A DNA stretch of 64,000 bases from Ampullaceana balthica (taxonomy: Eukaryota > Mollusca > Gastropoda > Lymnaeidae), in NCBI GenBank assembly GCA_944989445.1, contig CALYLW010001005.1, positions 72,501 to 136,500 on the forward strand. The letters are read 5' to 3'. This document shows, piece after piece, positions 11,017-21,443 of this stretch; the first letter of the stretch is position 1; each line of letters starts with the position of its first letter. Below the pieces are notes generated by a model. That model was not told where the DNA came from, did not search any database, and saw only the letters and a list, made by a program, of their open reading frames with translations. Position numbers and translations under genes: made by a program.

Positions 11017-12466
11017 TCATAAATGAAAATGTCTGCTCAAGCAAGTATGTCGAGCAAAACAAGCTGAGAATTCTTTTAGCAAATTTTCAAATGTCTTGGA
11101 ATCTCTCTTTATCCTGCTGATGGTAAACGTCAATGAGAGAAAGCTGTTGTTGTCTGCTGCGACATTCAGCATCACTTTGAAACTCAAAGAGTTCCAGCTG
11201 CAGATTGCCTGGAGCATACTCAGGGTCAACAGGGAAAGGTGTCGAAAAAAACTGATTTACTTTTTAATAGTTGCAAAGTCATGAAAGCGTATTTGAAATG
11301 TATCAGCCAGGAATGTAATATCTGCAACATACCTCTGCATTTGATAATGGAAGCTTATTTATGGAAAAACTTGTCATGATTTCCTGTACTGAGGGGAAAT
11401 GTGTGGTATTAGGCTGCATTTGAGACAGTTGCATTTGAAAAAGTTGCAACATGTTGCCAAAGACCTTGGTTTGTGAATATTATTTGCTTACCACTGCATT
11501 GTACCCTTGAAGATTTGTGTTAGGAACGTTTAGATGTCTTGTCATATCAACTAAAAATGCTAAATCTGCCAGCCAAGCAGTATCTGATAGTTCTGGAATT
11601 GGTTGCTCCTTATCTTCCATGAATTTGCCAATTTGTTTTTTAAGTGCGAAGAAGCGCTGAAGTGCTGTCCCCCAATTGAGCCCTCTTACATCATTATGAT
11701 GATGACAACATCTCCGTATTCTCCCTGGATGTTAAGAAGAAACTGCTGAAACTGGTGTTGAAAAAAGGCTTTGGAGCGAATAGAGCTTTTAGCTTTTATC
11801 ACTGGCTGAATGACATGATCACATCTAAGATGTTTGACACAAAGAACTTGTTGATGAATGATACAGGGAGTTTATAAGCTTTGCCATTCTCTTCGCTGAC
11901 TTTGTTACAGATAATTGTTGCTAATCCAGAATGCTCACCAATCATGGCAGGAGCAACATCAGTAATAATTCCAGATATTTTTTTACAATAGTAGTTTAAT
12001 GTCATTGACAGCAGAACAAACGGAAGCAAATAAATAGTTTCACCTTGTTTGGTCTTTAAAACTCTGAAGGTCAAGTAATTCTTCACTCACACACATATCA
12101 TCATTAACTTCACTCACACACATATCATCATTAACTTCACTCACACACATATCATCATTAACTGCTCTAAAAAATAAGAAGTTGGGTAGTGTCAGTCAGA
12201 TACATCAGTTCTTTCATCACAGGCTATCGAAAAAAGTTATTTTCCTCCTGCTTTTGCCTCTAATGGTCTCTTAATGTTAGATGATATTTCTTCAGTTCTG
12301 CGAGCCAAAGTGTTGCGTGACAGGCAAACATTGGTAAACACCTACTTTTTCTCGGGAGAGATATTTTCAACAATTTTTATGAAGCATTCTTTTACAAACT
12401 CCTCATCAATAAATGATTTGCTGTATTTCTTGTCAATAGGGAAATTACCATTGTGATACAAAAAAA
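11017..12466 (-). pseudogene. hAT transposase pseudogene (GTF2IRD2/SCAND3-like)
   Basis: Fragments appear in family order on the minus strand. 12466-12240 reads SFIDEEFVKECF and NTLARRTEEISSNI, the region after the BED finger. 12235-12180 reads SIACDERTDVSD and then, one frame over, DTTQLLIF, the first catalytic Asp block. 12086-11799 reads KKISGIITDVAPAMIGEHSG, the second Asp block (TDGAPAM in the family, with G changed to V). 11229-11017 covers the C-terminal dimerisation region. In-frame stops, frameshifts and a 27-bp triplication at 12081-12161 mark it as dead. The TIRs at 10807 and 12813 enclose it. Confidence 0.8.
12081..12161. repeat. 27-bp unit repeated exactly three times
   Basis: CTTCACTCACACACATATCA begins at 12081, 12108 and 12135. 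The unit is nine codons long and lies within the transposase pseudogene, so it kept frame when it arose. Confidence 0.95.
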
Positions 12467-13019
12467 CTATTTTAAAATATTAAATTCATCGACGCCATAT
12501 TCGCTTCTGAGCCTGCGAAAAATTAAATAAAATGACGTCATCGATTTTTACCATAGGCCCTCAACGAATTTCGTACACGTAACAGCACATAACTTCATCG
12601 GGTTTTTACAAATCCATGTCCACGTTGTTAAACATAAAACGTCATCGATCTGGCATACTCAAAACAGTAAAACATTTCGACTTTTCTAATAAATATAATG
12701 CCGTTACAGAAATAATACGTCAGTCAATTAATTATTTCAGATGAGGACGAAGGCCATTTCAAATTGCATCACGGGCCGGTTTTGGCCCGCGGGCCAGACT
12801 TTGGACATCCCTGCCTTAAAACAACTGTTTAGCCCTTTCTTGTTTTTTAAAAAATATTATTTTGTGTGTGCGCACTTCTCGAAAGGAAGTATTTTAAGTG
12901 GAGAGCCTTCTCGGCATACAATGACACATTGTTAAATCTATGAATTATTTTGGGGAGGGGTTGCATTTAGTGAACTGGAAATAAAAAAAAACCAAAAAAA
13001 AAGACCATAACATTAAAAT

Positions 13020-13673
13020 CATAGATAATGACATATGTTAAAATATCAATTGAGAGGAACAGGGAGACGCAGTACTCAAAGAAGCATGAGAACCAGGCTA
13101 CGCCTAAAAGACACGTATAGCCTCAAGCTCCTGATTGAAAGATGCTCTGGATGTCTTAGAATTATTGTCTAATTGTTTCTTTTGTGCCTGAATGCCCTCC
13201 ATGAACTGCTGATTTGTTGGAGCTAAGTTTTTGTTCCTCACGATTTTAGACTTGCTTTATTGAATGTTTTAGTGGTGAAGCATCATGCAATTAACCACTG
13301 ACAGTGTCAGCCATTTTCTTTGCTGTTACTATCATCACTCCTGCAGTTGAAGACACGAATCTCCCAAAAGATAGTTTAACAATACAAAAGGATGTGGGTG
13401 AAATGAAAGGATTCTTTAAAAAAAAATTCGCAGCAAGTATTAAATACAATACAAAATTTATAAATAAAGGAGCAAGGCGAAGAAATAAGATAGCTGGCTC
13501 CTGTCACCAGACTGAAGACTGCCTCAATAACACTGAAAATAGGAAACTGATACCGCGGGTCAAGAAAGGCATAGACATATTATTGGTAAAGCTGAGCAAA
13601 GGACCTCGCTTAGCCATTCATCTTGGAGTCATTAGGTCTCTTAAGGAATGAAGGGCTGTGAGTGAAAACAACC
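13020..13673. other. Spacer with an unassigned 115-codon frame
   Basis: A plus-strand frame at 13304-13651 is rich in Lys and has no recognisable domain, start context or splice sites. I treat it as chance until a homologue is found. Nothing else is seen. Confidence 0.3.
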
Positions 13674-13758
13674 AACACACACACACACACACATACACAC
13701 ACACACACACATACACACACACACACACACACACAGACACACACACACACACACACAA
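13674..13758. repeat. (CA)n microsatellite
   Basis: About 40 CA units with a few CATA and CAGA interruptions. Confidence 0.97.
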
Positions 13759-14390
13759 ACTCGTCACGTATCGAGTAACGTTGATGGGAACTTTTGGGGA
13801 ATGACAGATTGACGGTGCCAATTCCAGACACTATCAGATGTACCACATGCAGACAATTTAGTAGCAAGGAGGCTGTAGACCGTGTTATCCTGAATTAGAT
13901 AAATCGTTTGACGGGATCCTGGCAAATGTTGATTATCTGTTTCACCAAAAGTTTTTTCAAGACAGATTTCAAAAGCAGTGTTGTAGAAGGTTTCAAATAG
14001 TGACAAAATATAATAAATAAATAAAATAAAAACAACGCACGTCTCACTGTGATTTTTAAGTTCAGTTATTTTTATGTCTGAGTCTCAGCAAAACCGTTAG
14101 CAGGTCAAACACGGATACTCATTTAGTTAAGTTTTCATGAGCCATCTAGGTAATTCCATAGACCACACCTCAGCACTTAGTCATGTTTAAAAACTGGTCT
14201 TGTGAAAATTGCAAGAAAAATGGCTACCTACAGTGAACACGAGGCTGATTCACTATAATTAATTACAGGAGCAAGTATGATGAAGTACTTTCTTTACAAG
14301 CAATTTTGGTAACAATGGTTTCACGTAGTTTACTGCCAGGCAATTTGAATACGAGATTTTAAAATATTTTATTTTGATGGAGGAGTGTAT

Positions 14391-14995
14391 GGGGGGTAGT
14401 TGGAGAGCCCAATAACAGTGGTGGAAACTACAAGGCTGCTGGGGGTAGTTGGAGAGCCCAACAACAGTGGTGGAAACTACAAGGCTGCTGGGGGTAGTTG
14501 GAGAGCCCAACAACAGTGGTGGAAACTACAAGGCTGCTGGGGGTAGTTGGAGAGCCCAATAACAGTGGTAGAAACTACAAGGCTGCTGGGGGTAGTTGGA
14601 GAGCCCAATAACAGTAGTAGAAACTACAAGGCTGCTGGGGGTAGTTGGAGAGCCCAATAACAGTGGTAGAAACTACAAGGCTGCTGGGGGTAGTTGGAGA
14701 GCCCAATAACAGTGGTGGAAACTACAAGGCTGCTGGGGGTAGTTGGAGAGCCCAATAACAGTGGTGGAAACTACAAGGCTGCTGGGGGTAGTTGGAGAGC
14801 CCAATAACAGTGGTGGAAACTACAAGGCTGCTGGGGGTAGTTGGAGAGCCCAATAACAGTGGTGGAAACTACAAGGCTGCTGAGGGTAGTTGGAGAGCCC
14901 AATAACAGTGGTGGAAACTACAAGGCTGCTGGGGGTAGTTGGAGAGCCCAATAACAGTGGTGGAAACTACAAGGCTGCTGGGGGTAGTTGGAGAG
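14391..14995. repeat. Minisatellite, 49-bp unit, about 12 copies
   Basis: The unit contains GGGGGTAGTTGGAGAGCCCA, then ATAACAGTGGTGGAAACTAC and AAGGCTGCT. Successive TAGTTGG words are 49 bp apart. Copies differ at only a few sites (GGTGG/GGTAG, CAATA/CAACA), so the array is young or homogenised. Confidence 0.97.
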
Positions 14996-14996
14996 C

Positions 14997-15086
14997 AATA
15001 ACATAAAATAAGTACTTACATTATGATATAATATGTTTTAAGAATTTAAATATTACTTATGTAAGTAACTATTTTATGTTATTGTA
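14997..15086. repeat. 26-bp inverted repeat directly after the minisatellite
   Basis: CAATAACATAAAATAAGTAC (14997 onward) is the reverse complement, with two mismatches over 26 bp, of the block ending TATTTTATGTTATTG at about 15085. The loop is about 38 bp. Together with the adjacent ribozyme-like motif it may be the end of a Penelope-like or related element. Confidence 0.6.
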
Positions 15087-15127
15087 CTGATCAGGGCATT
15101 AGCCGAAACGACTACTGTCGTGTTAGT
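15087..15127 (+). ncRNA. Possible degenerate hammerhead-ribozyme motif
   Basis: CTGATCA, a GGGC-ATTA-GCC mini-stem, GAAAC, and a CGAC-TACT-GTCG hairpin occur in hammerhead order. The core should read CTGATGA, so the catalytic G is changed to C, and the base after stem III is G where the ribozyme needs A, C or U. If real it is inactive. Penelope-like retroelements commonly carry such motifs. Confidence 0.25.
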
Positions 15128-15129
15128 TT

Positions 15130-16862
15130 AAAAATAAAGCTCAAATTTATTGTTTTCATTGCACAATTTGTTTGTGTATTTTGAATTGTATTTAAAAGCT
15201 TTATCGCAGTCCCACTCTATATGATATATTAATATTATGTTATATTTGGAAATTAATGTTTCAATTTTTATGTAACGTTTTCACGATTATAAAGGGCTCC
15301 GTTCGAATTCTAAGAGCTGTCAAATGGGTCGTGTGACCACTTAGATGCAGATGGCCTTGGTTAGTTATGGGTTCCTGACGTTGCGGTGAGAGAATAATGT
15401 AGCTACAAACTTCAAACTTTGAAAGTAAGAGTGGAGCGAACTTATTGAACTAATTATTTCTTCTCCAAGTATACTGCTATACTTACAGTTAAATGGCGGT
15501 TATTGATATTCTATTTAATTTGTATCTTAATGTCATTTTCACATATCAAAATCATAATATAATTGACAAGTCTTACGTTCTGTTTAGGAATTGCTGAAAT
15601 AGAATTCATAAATGAAAATGTAAAAATTAATCTAATCTATCTCACCACGATGAAGATCAAGCTTGTCCAGGAAATTAAACAAACAAACAGTTACATCATC
15701 ATCACACACACAATGACAGCGGTCGTGGAAAAATTAGTTAGCTCCTAGGAAATAAAATGGATTGTTAAAAAAGAAAACAAAGATGGTTTCAATGTCAGAT
15801 AAACGAAGAATCCAACTGATCTTTGGAGTACATAGACTTAAGATGGAGAAGCGTCTGCACTGTGAGATTTCAAGGGGGACGCTTTCTGCGATGGACACCG
15901 CTCTGTTGTTTGTCAGGTCAAACCGGATGTCTCTCATCAGCTAGCAACTTAGCACAAAAACACATTTATAAGTTGATGAGTTGTGCTTAAAACAAATGAA
16001 GAGAGTAGCTATACGGTGTTTATTAATGCAACTTTTTAAATAGTTAAGAGTCATTTTTAAAAACCAGACAAGGAAAATTAATCTGGTAAAAGAAAAATAT
16101 TATTAAATTATATTTAAAAACGTTCATTAAGAGAATGATAAAAGATACACACCCCCTCCTTTCTCTGGGCTTCAAAATCATTTAACACTGGAAAACCTCC
16201 CCTTCCCCAAAAGCCATTCCGGAAAGTTAGTTGAATTACTTAAGATACGCAACAACAGGGGCCTCTCAACACTGCTCCTAAAGTGGCGTAATGCTGCAGA
16301 CACTTTGCATTAACTGAAAACAATAAGCCAGTATGTCGGGGATATAGGGGTGGTGGTGCAAGGCCTAGTCAACGGTCGACCTTGGGGACGGATCATGCAG
16401 TGTCAATACTCAATACGTGAATTTAGTAACTTGAATTGACCGTTGTTTGTTTTCACCACGTCTGTCAACACATTTCTTATCAACTTCCTCTTATCGTTAT
16501 GGGCTGAGATTTGATACATAGGTTTATCTCGTTCTTTTAATTTAAGTTATATTACAATTTGATTGAACCATTCTATTCGCTTACGAAGTCACCGGCGGGG
16601 CTGCTCTTTCGGTTCCTGACCTCTGACCATTCGATCAGGAGGAATTATTTTGAGGTCAATTGTTCTCAATATTTCGATCTTGGGTCCTCAGGAAAAAGAA
16701 GATAATCACGATTTAGAGCCATGAATATTTTAATGCTTCAGCAACATCAATTATCACAATTAAAAACAAAACCAAATTTTTTCAGTTAATAATTATTATT
16801 TTATCATTAAATGTGAACAATAATTTTGTATAGGAAGAAATTCACAAAACAATCCATTTATC
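15130..16862. other. Spacer without recognisable genes
   Basis: Short open frames near 15563-15944 lack homology signs or splice context. No repeat ends were identified. Confidence 0.45.
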
Positions 16863-17361
16863 CAGAGGCGGCGTTAGGTACGTGCGAGGCCTGGTGCAAC
16901 AATGACCCCGCGGGATCAGAGTACTGGTAACGATCGCTAACTACCAATATGGCCAATAGGTCATAATATCTTGATTAGATCAATTCTTGCGCAAACTCAG
17001 AAGAGCAATATCTGCCGGCTCTTTTGTTACTAAAATATATTATGTATGTTCGCGTTTTATGAACAATGGTTTCTTTTCGAAAAATACCGTAACGACTTAC
17101 GTTAAAATGCAATTTATTGTACAAGGCAATATTTCAAATGCATGTTTCTAATCGCAACTGCATTGTGTACATGACTACATGCAGTGTACTTCGACATGCA
17201 TGATGACATTCTAATATATCTTGGTCCATCACATCAGCGAATCACTTTATAATTTACATACGCTAATTAGTGAATATAACTTGACGAAAAATTCTCAAGT
17301 CTGAAACGTGGGGCCCCCCTAAGCTCGGGGTCTGGGGCTGCCACCCCAAAGGCCGCTACTG
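16863..17361. mobile_element. hAT-type non-autonomous element, 499 bp
   Basis: The left end CAGAGGCGGCGTTAGG and right end AAAGGCCGCTACTG are flanked by CATTTATC and CACTTATC (7 of 8). The interior is non-coding. Confidence 0.7.
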
Positions 17362-18155
17362 CACTTATCTGGTTATAGAATTTAAATCTAATTCGATTTC
17401 TCTGCGATAAAGTTAAAGGCTATTCTTTTAGCCCCTTAAATGTAACCTTTGAAAGGACAACTCATTTTAGCCATTTTAAGGGAACAAGTATCAATTCCAA
17501 CAAGTGTTTAGAAGAATTCCTGCAGTTCTAAGGCAAGTGGCCGGTGTAGGTAAACAATTCTGACAGTAACTTCGAGGGACAATAGCAAAGTACATACCTC
17601 GAAATGGCTACTACACAAACTTTCATGGAGATAGCCTCCACCCAGCGATTTCGCACCCAAAATTTACACCATCTGCATTTGGGGTTTTCAATACCAATTA
17701 CCGAACGATCTCTTCTCACCGGTCATTTAGGGGTCTAAGTGCTGTGGTCTTTGTTGTAGAGAAGTGTGTAGGCGTGCTGGCTGGTGAATGGGGCTGGGAG
17801 GCATAGGCCTAATCAAGAGTTTGGAGTAGAATGATTAAACTGGTCGATGCCAAAATAAAGTACGAACCGCTAGATAAGCCATATTTTGACTCCCAGGTTG
17901 TGCCAGAATAGCAAGCATATCGGTCTATGAGTTTGATTCCCCTCACCTCTTTCCGTTGCACTAAACGATAAAGAAAAACTAAGCTAGTTCTGTTTTTCTA
18001 GATCATTCTCAATCTCACTGACATGTCAGTTATTTAAAACCCAAAACTTGACAGCCACAATTTTGCCGTCAAGCGGGTCCTGCGACTGATGTGGCTGCCA
18101 ATAGTCCTCAAACATTTAAGTGATTCCTCCAGAGTTTGCGATGTAATAAAAAAAA
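17362..18155. other. Spacer without recognisable genes
   Basis: No supported reading frame or repeat end. Confidence 0.4.
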
Positions 18156-18640
18156 CCCGTAAAAAACCAAGTTTTTCACTATAAATCCTTTATGTACGAG
18201 ACGTAACTAAAAGAATGTTCTATATAATACGCAGCGCAAGACCATCCAAAAATACAAAATTGCAGTTGTGTCGTAAAACATGTTTAACATAATGAGCACC
18301 AATCAGGAATATGTTCATAAAAAGTGTTGTCAATAAAATACGCACCTTATTTCGCGACAGAAAGTTTGTTCAATATAATACGCACCGCGACGCTCTATCT
18401 AAAAAAAAACAAAACAATTTACATAGGAATAAATAAAATAATCAACAAATTCAATAATTTAATTATAGTACATGCGATCGATCTGAAATTTTGATACCTA
18501 GTTTTTATCATCGCCAAAAAACTGCCTGCTAAATTTCAGCTCGCTAGCTTACGAGGAAATGGGTTAAAAATCGATCCAAAGTTTTGGCGACCGACAAGCA
18601 ATCAAGGGTTCAACCAGACACCACGAGTTAATATAGAGGA
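18156..18640 (-). repeat. ~530-bp repeat family with asymmetric ends, copy A
   Basis: Read on the minus strand it starts TCCTCTATATTAACTCGTGG and ends with GGATTTATAG, a hairpin-prone AAAACTTGGTTTTTT block and ACGGG. Internal landmarks are GATCGAT and a GCGAGCTGAAATTT word. Other copies: 29939, 30470, 33987, 34528, 42054, 42519 and 60508. Confidence 0.75.
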
Positions 18641-19204
18641 TTTAAAAATAAATAAAGATACACTTTGACGAGAAGTAAAAATGTAATACTATCAGGATTG
18701 AATCAACATCATAATTTTATAATCATTTTTATACATCTCCACATAAGCATACCCGATTTTATATTGATTTTTCTAAAAAGTATTGCTTATAGAGTATTTT
18801 CAGTTTCAGCATTTCAATGGAATTTGTATTATATTTCTTAAAGCCTAGCATTTCTGTTCTCGTTTCTTGGTAATAATCGCAAGCAATTTAACACAATGGG
18901 CAAGTAATGTCTTTAACAATGGTGAAATTATAGGCGTTTCCTTTACAGTGTTCCTCCGGACATCCGGTCCGACACAAGTTAACATCGGACCACTGAGTGG
19001 CCTCATGTCAAGTCTAATGTGAACGTGTTGAGTTTTTGTAGCAGTCTATGTGTATATCGCAGTGTTTTGTTTAGTAGAAGTCTATGTGTACACCGCAATG
19101 CAACAGGCCACCTCGTTAGTCATCAGCTGATGGAGCTGCGCTGTCCGGATGTAAGTGCTGTGTGGCTTGAAAGCACACTGAGTTCCTTGCAAAACTCTAT
19201 TACT
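18641..19204. other. Spacer without recognisable genes
   Basis: Two similar AGTCTATGTGTA-containing stretches occur at 19040-19100. Nothing coding is supported. Confidence 0.4.
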
Positions 19205-19207
19205 TTA

Positions 19208-20509
19208 GGGGCCGTCCATAAATGACGTCACACTATTTTGGCCGATTTTTCACCCCCCTAGTCACGCGTCGTCACAAAAAGTTAGACCCCCCCCCCTCCA
19301 AAAATACGTCCCAATGCTTTGACAAAGACAAAAAACAAAATCAACAAAAAAAAACAATAACAACAAAAACCCACCTTATTTTCTATCCACTAGATATATT
19401 AAAATACGTCATGTGTACCGTAATTTGTACGTGTACGCTTCGAACATATGCCCACTATTGAACCGGTTCCTTCCAGAAAATGCATCTTTTAAATTTGACT
19501 ACTATGTAGATTTCTTACCTACGTACTATACGAAGACACCTAAATCCACCCTACTTTCATTTATATTGACACGAGTGACAATAATCTTAATCCACATGAC
19601 TTCACTGTATCAAGTATCCTTTCTGTGATATTTAAAATTAATGCCTTAAAAACTGAGCTAAGAAGAAAAGTTTTTTTGTGTAAGGTGACCAGTCGTCCCG
19701 ATTTAGGCGGGACAGTCTCGATTTCAGACCTCATGTCCCGCTGACCCTCGCTTGTCCCGGCGGGACGCCCGTTTGTCCCGCTTTTTTCAATACTTTAAAA
19801 TATAATTAGTTTTAATTTTTAATTTTTATTTTGGGTACGAATGACATAATATTTTCTTAAATTTAATTAAATATTCAAAACGGTGATTTTTTAAAATAAA
19901 TTTAAATTGCTTTATTATTAGCTAAGACAGTTGGTGCGTCTATTTCTGTGGTTATTTACATTTTACTCCTTGATACGGCCTTCCCGTGACTTGTCGGTGA
20001 TCCCGACGCGTAAGGTGATCAGACATCCCGATTTCAGACTTCATGTCCCGCTCAAGTGACCAGACGTCTCGATTTTTTGGTACAGAAACCTGGGACCGGG
20101 TCCGAGGAGCCCCGTCCCCCTTTGCCCTCCGGAAAATCTGGTCACCTCATTTTGTGCGACTCTCGAATTGCGATGTCAAGAATTTGATGCATTCAATAAA
20201 GTTAATGAATATTATTATATCTAGAATGGCCAGGGGCGTTAGACCCAAAACCAATCGAACAATTATATCAAGCTTAAAACGTTTATAATTGTATCATATA
20301 GATCCCCCCACCCAACAAAAATAATTTTAAAAAAATCTTTAAATAAAGTGTAAGCCACAAAATATTACAGGGGAAGTTTTATTTAAAGTTACCCTTTTCA
20401 TGTGACGTCACATTTCTTCAACCCCCCTCCCCCCTCGTCACGCAACGTCACAAAAGTGTGACCCCCTCCCCCCATCCCTAGGTGCGTGACGTCATTTATG
20501 GACGGCCCC
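19208..20509. mobile_element. TIR element with TTA target duplication and TGACGTCA ends
   Basis: The ends GGGGCCGTCCATAAATGACG and CGTCATTTATGGACGGCCCC are a perfect inverted repeat over about 24 bp, flanked by TTA at 19205-19207 and 20510-20512. A 3-bp TWA duplication is typical of PIF/Harbinger-type elements; that assignment is inference. Subterminal parts carry CACCCCCC and GTCACAAAA words in inverted orientation, and TGTGACGTCACATTT at about 20400. No transposase frame is present. A different repeat is nested at 19683-20147. A truncated relative lies at 54650-55035. Confidence 0.8.
19683..20147. mobile_element. Nested GGTGACCAG...CTGGTCACC repeat
   Basis: The ends AGGTGACCAG and CTGGTCACCT are inverted. 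Internal copies of CCCGATTTCAGAC and GTGACCAGACGTCTCGATT show that it is a composite of at least two left ends. GTCCCGC-rich. No clear target duplication, no frame. Confidence 0.6.
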
Positions 20510-20519
20510 TTAGTTGGAA

Positions 20520-21239
20520 AAAAATCTTTTATTTATTTACCGACATCCGACCTCTAATCTCTCCCCCTCCTGAATTGCTGCATGACACTTTGGCTTACTG
20601 CTGATAAGATATTTTATTTAGAGGTCAAGCAACTTTAAGAGTAATCGTCTATATTCTACACTTGTCAAGTGGCCGCAAAGAAACCGCTTCCATTCATCGT
20701 TTTTATCGTGCTCAGTTCTTATGCCCAGACGAACTAAATTTTGAAATATATTCACATTAATAACTATTTAAGCTATTAAATTATTTAGATTAGACATTAA
20801 TTTCCAAACCTGTATCATCATTTTAATGTGTGCGCCTACCGAATGAAATACAATAAAGTAAACGGAAAAAAACTTAGTAAAGCCAACCGTTTCAATACCT
20901 AGCAATACTACAAACTCCAATGGTTAGAAACATCAAAGTTACTGTTCAATCAATCGATGATCTTAAATGTACTTCAGCCGAAGGCAGTCGACGTAAATAA
21001 AGTAAAGAACAATGGTATGGTACTGTCAAGCTAAGCCACAATTCCTTACAATATTCTTATAAGGTATCACACTTTGTGAGACAACGTTTTGTTTCTTTAA
21101 TTTAAAAAAGCTGATCACGATTCACATTAAAAGTCAAGGCCGTAAGGCTCATATGTTTTTAGGCTAACAGCAGGCAATGTCACCATATCCTACACAAAAC
21201 TATATATATTTCACCAAAGCGAGTATGTGAACAAGCATG
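20520..21239. other. Spacer without recognisable genes
   Basis: AT-rich; nothing supported. Confidence 0.4.
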
Positions 21240-21434
21240 ACGAATGACCCTCACTGGGGTCGACCAATCAGTTTATAGTTGGAAAGCGGAGGTGGCCCCG
21301 AGACCAACAATGGCACTTGCGTTCACTTCCGCTGTTCCTTCACAGAATAACGTGTGATTTGTAGTGTAGTGGTTATCACGTCCGCCTTACAAGAGGAAGG
21401 TCCTGATTTCAAACCCCAGCGACACACGTTATTT
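21240..21434 (+). repeat. Repeat carrying a tRNA-Val-like sequence, copy 1
   Basis: It shares GCATGACGAATGACCCTC, GGGGTCGACCAAT, TGTTCCTTCACAGAATAACG and GGTTATCACGTCCGCCTTA with the inverted copy at 25318-25480. The order is a unique 5' part and then the tRNA-like part, unlike ordinary tRNA-headed SINEs. Confidence 0.7.
21355..21427 (+). tRNA. tRNA-Val-like pseudogene (anticodon position TAC)
   Basis: The A box TAGTGTAGTGG and D-arm GGTTATCAC are those of eukaryotic tRNA-Val. The anticodon loop CTTACAA has TAC. The T-arm is CTGAT-TTCAAAC-CCCAG with two mismatched pairs and a damaged B box, and the acceptor stem has mismatches too. It is therefore a pseudogene or SINE part, not a working tRNA gene. 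Confidence 0.5.
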
Positions 21435-21443
21435 TATAATTTA

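Larger units (their letters stand above)
10807..12813 (-). mobile_element. hAT transposon, 2.0 kb, with decayed transposase
   Basis: The left end is CAGGGGCGGCCAAAAATTTT and the right end CCAGACTTTGGACATCCCTG, with GGGCCGGG and GGCCCGCGGGCC subterminal blocks. It is flanked by CATTAAAA and CCTTAAAA (7 of 8). The minus strand holds a nearly full-length but broken transposase. Confidence 0.85.

Noticed and set aside
13610..13867. Cys-Val repeat frames
   Set aside because: Translation of the (CA)n microsatellite.
21355..21427. A functional tRNA-Val gene
   Set aside because: A box and anticodon loop are good, but the T-arm, B box and acceptor stem are mismatched, and an inverted relative has lost the T-arm.
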